Origin: Vicugna pacos
Taxonomy: Eukaryota; Chordata; Mammalia; Artiodactyla; Camelidae
Assembly: GCF_048564905.1 (NCBI RefSeq)
Contig: NC_133019.1
Location: forward strand, 11,760,501 to 11,824,500
Direction of reading: 5' to 3'
Length of the DNA: 64,000 nt
In this document: in pieces, positions 1 through 10,600 of the stretch
How the letters are laid out: every line of letters begins with the position of its first letter
Numbering within the stretch: the first letter of the stretch is position 1
Notes under the pieces: model-generated
What the model saw: only the letters and a program-made list of their open reading frames with translations
What the model was told of the DNA's origin: nothing
Databases searched by the model: none
Position numbers and translations under genes: made by a program

Positions 1-3000
1 AAAAGGGAGAAAGACTGGGATGGAGGTGCTGGGAATGGGTGAGTTGGAAGTGGGTAGCCTGGTAAAGCAACTTCTCCTTTTCTCTGGCAAAAATGACCTT
101 GAGTCCATGAGGTACGAGGGGAGGCAGGCAAAGGGCCACTGGACTCTCAGCTTGGCTACTTGGGAGTCCATGGGAGGGGCTTTGCCTTATAGCCTTGGCA
201 AAGTCACCTCTGTCCCAGCCACAGCTGCCTCTGCTTCTCAACGGGGATGCTTTCCCTGTAAACAGGTGGCAAGCGGACTAGGAACTGTTTGCCTCAACAG
301 ATTGAAAGCTCCCCCTGTGGACAAATGGGCAAACGCAGAGGGTGTGTTCTGCCAGGAGGGGAAGTGTGTGTCCCAGCTGATGGCCAGCACAGTGGCTGGG
401 GCTGTGACCACAGCGGGGAGGAATTAGCCTTGTGTCATTCTGCCTTAGGGCAGAACATTAGGGCTGGCGGGCAGAGACAGATACGAGTCGGAGCCGGGTA
501 GTGGGTCCAGTTTCTCTGAGGTAGTGAGTTCCTCAATCCGGAAGGTATTCAAGCATAGCTTGGGGGTGTTGTAGGGAAGGTTCCATATATCAGGTCATAC
601 TTTTAGATGCTAAATTTACTGACATTGTCCCTCTGCAGCCCTCATTTTAGGATTCAAATGATGGAAGTGGGATTAACTCTTGCTTGCCTGAAGATAAATA
701 TGGCACACAATGGGTAAGCCCCCCATCCCGCCCTCTGCCGTTTTACTCAGTCACGCTCTTCCGCAGGCTGCCTCTGCGCCCTCCTACCCCCTTACTCTAT
801 CCATCCTTAGAGACTTATCATGGGTGGGGAAGGGGAGGGGGCGAGCCCTATTCACAGTGAGAAGTAAGCTGAGAGAGGAAATTTGGAGCTAGAAACCCTC
901 GGGAACTTCTTTCCAAAGATCAAGCCAAGTTAACCTGTATCCTTGGCCGTCTGGCTGGGGCCGGCTTCCCCTGTCTTTCAATCAAGACTGTAGGAAAAGG
1001 CGACAGTCCTTTCAGCCTTTCCCTCCCTTCGCCCTCCCAGCTTTGCCGGTCTTCAGCCTCCCCATCCCTTCCCCACGGCAGACTCACGTTGCATGGGCTT
1101 CTCCACAGGAGCTGATGTTGTTTGTGGAGATGGGTGGGTTCTTTTCCAGCCTGGAAAGGGCTTAAAGGGCTGGGGTGGTGGCGGCGGTGGCAGGATGAGT
1201 GACAGCTGGCTAGACTAACAAGGATAATCACCATTTATTGAGTAGCTACTCTACACCTGGCACTGAACTAGGCATTCTATGTATATCAGCTGACGTAACC
1301 CTCAGGCCAACTCCCCAAATATGCATTGTTTTCTCATTTGTACAGACGAGGAGACCGAGGTTCTGCTATACTAAGTATGTGTTCACCCAAGGTGACCCAG
1401 CTAGAAAACAGCGGAGACTTCAAACCCAGGGCAATGTGATGCCAAAGCCATCACATCGCACTGTGAGAAATGTCAGGGGACTGGCCTCTTGCAGCCCAAA
1501 GATCTAGGAGTGGGTGGGGGCAGGGTGACTCGGAGTCAATCTTAAAATGACTGTGGGCAACAAGAGAAGGGCAAAGGTGTTTGGAAGCAGAGGCACGCCT
1601 TCCTGATAGGCTCCTAACACCCCACCCTCTGCACGGCTCTGGCCTTGGCTGGTCACCTTCTCCTCTCCTGGCATCTGAAAAACCTCTTCTTCACCTGCTG
1701 GCTAGTAGTCTTCCCGTCTCTACCCCTCCTCCTGGGCCTGTGTCTCACTCCAACCTCCCCAAGTTACCCTTCACTCCAGGTCCCACGTTTCCTCCTTTCC
1801 ACTCGGCCATCTGTCCCCCACCTCTGCCCCACCCCTATATCTTCTCTGCCATTCCACGTCCTCCCTCTCCCCTCACTTTGCAAGATCCACTGCTCCCGCA
1901 TAGCTGATGGGACCAGAACATTCAGGGAGCCCTGCCTGGCACCCCACACCACTTTACGCTTTGGGTTGGACAGTCTGTCCCAGTGCCCAGTTCACAGGCA
2001 GGACCAGGTCTAGGGTTCCAAGAGGACATCTGGCCATTCAGCCAACAAGGCAGTCCCCTGGGAAGCCAGGCTGCAATGAGTGACAAACCTTCCCTACACC
2101 TCCGGCCCCCCAACCCTCCTGAGCCCCCATCCTCCCTTGCTGGGAGGGCAGTGGGGCATGGTAACCCATGAAGCAGGGAGGTAGACACATCTCTGGGGCG
2201 CTGGTAGAGTGGCTGAGCCCCTGCCTGGGGCTTCATGCCCCACCCCAATGTGGCCCAGAATAAAGCGATGCCCAGGACTCACCCCATCTCTGAGCTGCAG
2301 TGAGGAAAGCAGGCGCCTGCTCCTGGAAGGGGGTGCACACCCCTCTCCAGCGTGGGACTGTCCGGTGAGCATCTCCCTGGTCAGGGAATTTCAGCTCCCT
2401 CCTCCCTCTGCCCTCTTCCTCCCAATGAGCTCATCTGTCTGGGGCTCCCCACCCCCCTTTGCCTGAAATGATGTTTGGAAAGAACCTGGCAGAAAACAGA
2501 AATAGAGGAAGGGAGGGATGGAGGAGGTGGCTGCCTACCTGCCTGCACCCAGAGCCCTTAGAAAGTGCAGATGGGTGAGGAGGGTTCAGGAAGAGTTTAT
2601 CTCTACTCCAACTCTGAAGCGAGGTGGGCTGGGGAGCAGCAGGCAAGGTGGCCAGTACCGGTTCCTCGCTGGACTGCTGTGCCACGTGCCTGCGGCTTGG
2701 CTTGGTGCATGCTGTCCTGTTAACCCCCTCGGCACCTGCCAAACTACAGTGGATGCTATGCTGAGACTGTGGCTGGGGTCATGTGCGCGCTGGGCAGGGG
2801 GGCAGGAATGGTGAGTAGGGATGGGCAGGGAACAGATCTAGGTGCACTGGAAGGAGGCTCCCAAATGTCTGTCCACCCAATCCCAACCCGAGAGGCAGGA
2901 GGATTTGGGGGGCATTTAACTTTAAGTGAATGGATGCAAGGAGTTTCGGCTCCTACGGTTCCAGCGTCCTGAGGTTGGGGCCCTGTTTATAACCAGGCTA

Positions 3001-6000
3001 TAAACTGGTGTTAATCCAATTGATGGATTGATTGGAGGCTGGAGGCAGAGAAGCCCCCTGTTCTCTGCCTCTAAGAGCCCCGTCAGCGAAGCTGCCCTCG
3101 AGCCCCGTTACCTGCAATGCCCCGTTGCCTGCAGTCTCCGACAGGAGCCGTGAGGGCTTATGGGGGAGAGGGGGGGGGAGGGAGGCTGCGGGCAAGGGCA
3201 ACAGGGGAACCAGAGGGGGAGGAGGCTCCCTGCCAGGCTCTTGTTACTTAGGAGGAACTCCTCTCAAAATAGCTCTGGAGACCTCACCGGAGCTGTCCCT
3301 TTCCCTTCCTGCCCTGCCGGGGTCTTGGCTAGCTGAGACCTGACAGGGGATGGAATCTTCCACCCACTCGCCCCGGGAGAAGGAGGGGCTGCCCCCAGGG
3401 GTGAGCGCCTTCTCACGTAAGAGCATCAGAGCTGCAGCTCTGTCCCCATTACTGCTGTGCCACTTCCCCCACCCCACACTGACCCTCACACCTGCTCTCC
3501 TTGCGTGCGCCATCCTGCTCCCAGGAGGGCCGGGGTAGAGGCGGAGGGCAGGGATGGAGACGCTCACCTGGTCTTATGTGGGGAACCACATGAGACCCCC
3601 TGCCCAGGGGAGAATCTCCTTCCTGTTAAATCTAGGCCCTGTGTCCTCCCACCTAAGAAGAGCTCCCGGCAGCTCGTTGGTATGGGGCCAATCCCTCTCT
3701 GCATCCCTGAAAACTTACTCTTCAAGATCTTTTTGAGCCAGGCCGCCCCACGCCTGAGTGTGTGTTACCCCACCACCAAGGATCTGGCCTGTTGGGTGCA
3801 GCTGGGGGCTGAGTCCTCACCATCCTGCCCTCCAGGGGTTTCCAACAGGAGGAGGAGAAAGAGACTCCCATTTTTTCACCTCCCCTCCCAGAGCCCGGGG
3901 CTCTTGAGTTTGGTGAAGTGGGGTTAAATCAGGGAGGGCTCCTCAGAGAACTATTTTTCTAAAGGCAGGACAGAGAACTCTGACCTTTGGTTGCTCTCCC
4001 CCCTGGCACCCCCCAGGAGGCTCCTCCAGGCTCAATCGATGCACTTGGGTTTTGAGAATTTTTGAAGAAAGTGCTCTCTAAAAGCAAAATTCCTAAAGCC
4101 ACTAATGCATCTCTCAAGCACTTTTCCTGCCCAGCTGTGGAGCCCTCCTGACGTTCTTTGGAGGAAGGCTGGGGGTGCGGGGGAGGGAATCAAATAATGG
4201 GGGAGATTCTAATATGGGCTTTAAGAATCACTTTCTCCGTGACCTTGGATCACACAGTCTACCTTTCCGCACCTGTTTCTTCATCTGGTAGGTGTGTGGG
4301 TTTCCTAAGGACCCTTCCGGCTCTAAGAATTGGTGAGCAGCAGGGCAGCGGGGAAGGTGGAGATCAGGCAGAAAACTGGCACCTCTTTGTGTCACCAGGA
4401 TCTAAAGATATCCAGGGAGCTCTGTCCCCTCTCCTCCCCCTTCTCTGGGCAGGGGTCACTTTCCTTCCCTTTGGCTCATCTCCTGTCTCACCTCAGCCTC
4501 CTGCTCTGAGAAACATGACCCCTGCTGTAAAAATAAAGTGGACCGCCTGGATGCCTGGCTGCGTTGATCTAGCGTCTGGGATCGTCTGGGGAAAGAGAGG
4601 GTGAATGTGCAAACTTGAAGACAGGAAGAGACTTGGCCTTTTGGGGGCCACAGACCTCTTTGAGACTAATAAGAGCTAAAATGTACTGCGTGCTGACACT
4701 ATGCCCAGCCCTCTGCCAAACATTTCTATGTGCACTAGTAACCAGACTTCAGAGTCTGGTCCACTTCTGATGCTTGTGAGGCCTGGGGCAAGCGCACAAA
4801 AGGAAATGACATATGTCTAAATATAAGCTGCGAATCAAGATAACAAAATGTTGAAACTGACCTATTATCTTCCTCTTTGGATTAATTTTCCTGGGTCTTA
4901 ATTTTAAGGCCCACTCTTCTCTGGCCTTGTGGGGACGGGGGCTCTCACGCATGCCCAGGAACACTCTACCTGCATGTTAAGTTCCATCTGCTTCCCACCC
5001 TCTGCAATCAGCTGCCCTTGGCCCACTCCCCAGGTGTGCCGGTGCACATCTGGCCTGGGCAGCTCTTAAGACGATGGACTAGGGGAAGAGGCCTGCTTAG
5101 AATTGGGTCATTTGAACAGGGAATTCTAGGGTCCCAGATGTCAGGAGCTTGGTCTAGAAGAGGAGGAGTATGGACCACCATCCCTCCTGTCCCAGGACCT
5201 ACTTTTCCAGTGAGGAGGGGTATGGCCAGAGGAGGGCCACCTGAGGTGGCCCAAACTCAGGAGCCCAGGACTGAGGCCCTTGTTGCCAGGTCTAAGGGTA
5301 GGATTGTTCTTAACAGTTGCATGAGGTAAATATCATCACTTTCACCAGATTACAGAGGAGGCTTCTGCAGGAGGTTGCATAACTTGCTCAAGGTCATACA
5401 GCAGTAAGTTCTGGAGCTGGGGCTGGATTCCCCAGGGCCACTATACCACTGTCGCAGTGACCCTGAGTGAGCCTCTCTCCCGGGAACCCCTACCCCCCGC
5501 AAACAAAGATATCCAGCATTTCCCATACAGCCTCAGGGGGCCCGTGATCTCTCTGAAGCCCACCAGGGACCCCGGGTTAAGAAGGTAAGTGGTGGTGGGG
5601 CTGTAGCCGGGATCAGGCCATGAAGTGGGAGCAGGTTTCCAAGTCTGGACCAGTCCTCAGACAGGCAAAGGATGAAGGGTCAGGGATGCAGACAGGACCT
5701 GTGGTGGAGGGAGGAGCTGAGGCGGTTGGGAAGGGGGTGCTGAGGAGGGATCAGACATTACCAAACCACCCCAAATTGCACTGCTCACTTGTAACTCAAG
5801 GCTGGCTGGGAAAAGTCTCGCTTGTTGGCAGTCTCCCCGGGTGGTGACCCCCTTCCACCAGCTCCGAGGCCTGCTCTGGGCTCCTCCAACCCCACCCCAA
5901 AAGGGAAGCGAGGCCAAGGACGTCTTCCAAGATTCTGACGGACACTGGAAATCCTTAGAGGAGGATGAAGGGTAGGATCTGAGGGGGACCGCTTAGGTGG

Positions 6001-6119
6001 GAAAAATGAGTAGGAGCGCGGCGGGCGGGTGAAGCGGGGACGGATCGGATCCGTGGTGTTCGGCCTGATTCCCTAACCAGGATCATGGTAATTTCCGAGG
6101 AGTCTATGAAGCAGTGGGG
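1..6119. other. Intergenic DNA upstream of SCN4B
   Basis: No exon-like sequence with good splice sites or known protein similarity was recognised. The open frames are short and lack family motifs. The stretch holds MIR relics (about 1225-1455, 4215-4325, 4670-4745, 5310-5450) and C/T-rich tracts. By human gene order, SCN2B would lie beyond the left edge, transcribed toward this stretch. Confidence 0.6.
1225..1455 (-). mobile_element. MIR SINE relic
   Basis: The reversed MIR order is visible: ATTTATTGAGTAGCTACTCT, GCACTGAACTAGGCATTC, then a GACGAGGAGACCGAGG block and GGTGACCCAGCTAG. It is old and diverged. Confidence 0.65.
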
Positions 6120-6910
6120 GACGTTGGTGGGCGGTGGCGGGAGCAGTTTGCAGTTGGACGTCGGGTCCCCGGGGCCCTGCACGGCGGGGCGAAGGCGGCG
6201 GGCGCACGCACGAGCGGGTTGGCGGCTGCAGTGGGCAAGCCCGCACACGCCCACCGGCTGCGGCAGTGCCCGCTGCGGGCGTCCGAGCCGTCCCTTCGCG
6301 GCCCCGGGAGAGGGAGCCGCTACCCACCCCTTTCCGTGTTCCCCAGCTGCCCAAAGCAGAACACAGCCTTCCAACACCCCGAAAAATCCCACCTCGACTC
6401 CTCCCCAAACTATCCTCCTAATTGGCAGCTCAGCACATGGGATGATGCGGGCGGCTGCGGGCAGCCCTGCAGTGCCAAGTCGCAGCCGCCAGCCCGAGCT
6501 GGAGAGGAAGGAGGGGAGCCCGGCCGGCTCCCGGGGCTCGGGGACCACGAGGCGGGGCGCCCCAAGCTCCGCGGCGGCCACCGCCCCTCCTGAGGTTGGA
6601 GCGCTTCCAGAGCAGAGGCGCAGCATCCCTCGGCGATCCTCCTGCTCCTGCTCCTCCCCGCGCTCCTCCTCCTCCCCGCGCCCTCAGCGGCCGCTCCCGC
6701 AGTCGGCTCCTCCTCCCCCTCCCTCCCCCTGCTCTCGCTCTCTCCCCGCTAACTTTCCCGAGCTCCGGCCGGCGGCGCAGAGCTCCCCGGCAGCCTCGGA
6801 TACCACTGCAGACCGCGGCTGCGAGCGCGGCTGTGCCCGGTATCCCATCCCAGCGTCCCTGGAGCGCTCGGGAGAGAACAGAACGATGCCCAGGGCCGGG
6901 GACCGAGGCG
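6120..6910 (+). promoter_or_regulatory. SCN4B: CpG island and probable SCN4B promoter
   Basis: This stretch is visibly GC-rich with frequent CpG, unlike its surroundings, and ends over SCN4B exon 1. A GC-box (GAGGCGGGGC, 6549-6558) and an ATTGG (inverted CCAAT) near 6420 are present. A pyrimidine-rich belt at about 6636-6748 sits 140-250 bases before the ATG. No TATA box is evident, as expected for a CpG-island promoter. The exact start site cannot be read from sequence. Long open frames on both strands here are a by-product of GC content. Confidence 0.75.
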
Positions 6911-6946
6911 CAGCCCGGGCGAGATGGCTGGGCACTGGGCTTTTGG
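6886..6946 (+). CDS. SCN4B: SCN4B coding exon 1
   Basis: Sixty-one coding bases give MPRAGDRGAARARWLGTGLL plus one base of the next codon, then donor GTAAGG at 6947. This is the basic N-terminus and first half of the signal peptide. The upstream boundary given is the ATG; the transcription start lies further left in the CpG island and cannot be placed from sequence. Phase 1 at the 3' end fits exon 2. Confidence 0.93.
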
Positions 6947-7585
6947 GTAAGGCAGCCCCAGCTTGGTTTCTTCTCCTGCCTCTTCCCCCCACCCTTCCCC
7001 CATCTTTCCCCAGAGGAGGGAACACTTAGAAGAGTAGTGCCTTGGACGAGGTGGGTTTTGGAGTGCGGCACGAAATGAGCATCGCGGCCACCGGCTTCTT
7101 GCCGGACGCGGGCTGGGAAGGCTGTGCTCCCTGGGGACCTTGCTTGTCCCCCCACCCGCCCTATCGGCCAGCCAGTCTCGCGATTAGTTCTTTGCTGTCT
7201 CTAAGGCCTCAGCCCTGGGCTTCTGGAGCTGGATATCGCAGGTATCCCAAGTTCAGAGGTTGGAGATTGCTGGGGGAGGGTGTCTGTGCCTCGGGTGTAG
7301 GGGATGCCAGGTGGGTTGCACGTGTGATTGTTGGGATGGTGGTTTCTACCTCTGCCCAGAGCTGTTTGTAACTTGGCTGCTTGTTGCCCAGGCACTAGCC
7401 ATGCACCAGCTGGAGGCGGGGGAGCTCCCCTTCCTCCTGGACATTTTTCTGTTTGGTGCCTCTGCAGTCTACTTCCTCCAGCGTCCATTGCCTGCCCTGC
7501 AGACTAGGTGAGGTTGGAAGGACTTGGAAGCTCGTTTCAAGCCCCCTTTGGGGAAAGATCTTGTCTTCCTTGTTATAGAGAGATT

Positions 7586-7631
<46 letters not shown>

Positions 7632-10600
7632 CGTGCGTATCTGTTTAACCTGCTTGTGGCTCTTCATTTGGGGGATGAGTATGAAAACTGAGGAGACACA
7701 TCCAAAGGACACAGAAGGAACAGATTATTAATACCTATTAATACGCACACGATCGTTTTGAGTGTCAAACTCCAAGAGATAAGGGAATGACTTTTATTAG
7801 TCCAGCACATAATCTCCTCATAAATCGTTGCTGGATTTCAATGTAAGCCGACTCCATCTCTGGCACCCAAATCTCTTCCTGTTTCTATTTGTCAGATTTG
7901 GCTGTTGGCAGCTTCCCCCATTGGGTTGAGCACATGAGGTGGGCATTTGGGCTGAAAACAGGGAGACAGAAGACTTTAAGGGCGGTCACTGCTATTTCTA
8001 CAAAAGTAAACTGTGCAGACCTGTCATGTTGACACCTGGTGGCGGAGGAGGGAGACAGTATGCCTTTCACTCAGGACCACTGATTCTGTGACATCCCTAC
8101 AGCTGGGTAGAAGATGCTGATGTGCTCTTTTGCACCTTAGGCACAGATGTGCTGGTTTCACAGTGACCCTCGGCAGTGGGCCTCTGTGAGGCCTGAGGCT
8201 CCTCTTCATGGGGCGGGCACAGTGCTGCTCCCCACCATCTCCCCCCCCCCCCCATCCCATCCCTGATCAGCACCGGTTCCCACTGTGACCTTAGCAGGGG
8301 GAAGAGCTCACTGGGGAATTCAAACTCACACAGTCATTAAACTAGCCACTGTCAATGCCTCTGGCTTCCTTTCCTCCTCTGCCTGGTTGGCTGGTGGGAT
8401 GCCAGTGCCTGGGCTGTCTTCTGTAGGAAACCACCCCATACACCGGGTGTGTGTGTGCGTGCGCGCACATGCATATGGGGATTGTGAACAGATTCTTGGT
8501 ACTTTTCTTGGGTGGAAGCCCCCACCTCCTTTAAGGACTGTTTAGCTGGTTGACGAGGGAGGAGCAGGGGTTTGAAAGAATCCCTGAGCTACCCTCTGGG
8601 AGCCCAGGAGACAGCAGAGTGATCTGTAGGTGGGAGACTAGCGGGTCCCAGAACTGGCACCAGCTGCTCTGCGTCCGGCCCCTTTGGTCTGCAGAGGGAG
8701 TACAACCAGGGTCCCTCCAAACCCCCAGCCCCAGACCTTGCCCATGCAGCCACTGCTAAGCCCTGACAGTGGCATTGCTTTGATCTTGGGACACAGATGC
8801 CATCCTTGCTCTCAGTCCCTCAGGGGAGATACAGGGACAACTGGACAGCCAACTGGAAGAGGCTTCCTGGCAGCACTGGAGCTGGCAAGAACTTTGGAAA
8901 CCATAGCACAGAGCTCCCCTAAGGATGAGGAAACCAGGTCCAGCGAGGGAAGGTGCATGGTCAATCGATGGCCAAGTGGGCCAGAATTCAGGTCTCTTGG
9001 GCTCTGCCACACCAACTTGCCTCCCAGTTTACCAAAGTCTGGTGAAGGAGAAGGCCAGCAGGGACTGGGCTGAGGGGCTGGAGAAGAAGTGTGGCGCTGG
9101 GGCAGGACATGGGAGGATAGAGGCTTGGGGGCCCAGAGCTGCTGTTCTCTCCACTATGGAAACTGGGTCCAGAGCAGTAAGCTCCCAGGAGTCCTCTACC
9201 CCTCCCACTCCCTCTCCCCACATCAAACTTTGTCTCTTGCACTGAGACTAAAGTGATTTTTGATAACCAGACCAGACACCCTTTTCTTAAGTTGAGATGC
9301 CGTTTCCAAGGCTGTAGTATTGCAGCTGAGGTTTACACAGGCGCCAGCCCCCTCCTAAACGTAGAACTGGTAATATATCCTTCTTGCCCACCCCTTCCTT
9401 GTTCCCTGATTTGCTCAATTGCTGTGATCTGTGTGTAATTATCACTTGTGAGGATGCTCTGTTGCCCAACCCTCTTTCCCTTGGTATGTATTTATTAAGG
9501 GCTTGTTTAATGAGAAGGCAATTAAGGAGAGGGTGCTCAGTCCCACTCAGAGGAAGGAGAAAAAAAAAGGTTTAGTAAGGGGTTCATGGAAAAGAGGATG
9601 GGAAAGGGGGGAAGTGGAGGGAGCCCTCAGCTTTGAATCTGGAACCAGGGATTTGTTCTTTTTCCAGAGATGCAGGCCTGTGGGGTCTCCCAAGCCCTTA
9701 TGCCTGCCACTGCTGGTGGGATCAGCATGCTAGGTAGACCCCAGGCACAGATCCTCTCACCTTGGCCCGTGGGCTGAGGGCGTAGGGATCTCTGCATAAG
9801 CCATGGGCTGGCCGTGCTGATACACCCATTTGTGGCCTACAAGAGGAGGGAAAGTCACACTGCTTGGACTTGTTTGCAAAGCTGGTTTTGTTGAGCATCC
9901 AGGGCCATCTCAGAGGCACGCTTCTATCCTGGCAAAGCTCCTGGGGGTGGGCAGGAAGCAAGCAGGTTGCCTAGGGAGAGGGAGCTAAGATCTTTTCTCT
10001 GTCTCAGGACCCAGGGGCCTTGCCTGGCCCAGCCCTGCCTCCTACAGCCCCTGGGGCCCGCACCCCAGAAGGGGTCTTGTCCTGCTGGCCTCGGCCCACT
10101 TTCTGCCTCCTAGCTGTAACTCTGAGCTGTCTGACTCTCCTGGGGCCAGAGTGGATCAGCGTCCCTATTAAAGTCAGCCGTGGTTCCGCCTGCCATGCCT
10201 GGCAAGCCCTGGGAGCCAGCTTAGAGTGGGCACCACGCTGCCCCTCTTTCCTCCCTCCACCCCAAGTTGGGTGTCAGTGTCCCTGGATGTGAAAAGAGGT
10301 GGCAGAATTTTTCTGCCTTGGCATTTGCCTTGGAATTGCCTGATGGTGGCGATAGGATCCCTGTTGGTATGAGTATTTCATAATAACACTCGCATGGACC
10401 AAGTCATTTTTTACTTTCATTAAGCTTTGGAGAACCGAGTCAATCCTTAGACTAAGCTGCATCACCCAGATGAGATGGGAAGGGGCCAATCAGAAAATTG
10501 CAAAGAAAATGGCTGCTCTGAGAGCTGCCCAATGGTTAGGGTCCTTCAGTGAGCACAGGCAAGGCTTAGGGGCTTAGCACTGAATTCCACAGGCTCATGA

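Noticed and set aside
2262-2272. AATAAAG as a possible poly(A) signal of the upstream neighbour SCN2B
   Set aside because: No SCN2B coding sequence is in the window, and the local DNA shows nothing recognisable as its 3' UTR, so a lone hexamer is not enough.
5955-6626. A 223-codon open frame on the - strand antisense to the SCN4B promoter, and a 241-codon one at 6430-7155
   Set aside because: Both lie in the CpG island, where stop codons are rare on every frame. The translations are low-complexity Arg/Gly/Pro/Ala sequence with no recognisable domain.
6085-7029. A 314-codon open frame on the + strand overlapping SCN4B exon 1
   Set aside because: It shares the SCN4B frame near 6886 but extends upstream through low-complexity Ser/Pro/Arg sequence and downstream past a good splice donor. 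The recognised SCN4B start at 6886 matches the known N-terminus.
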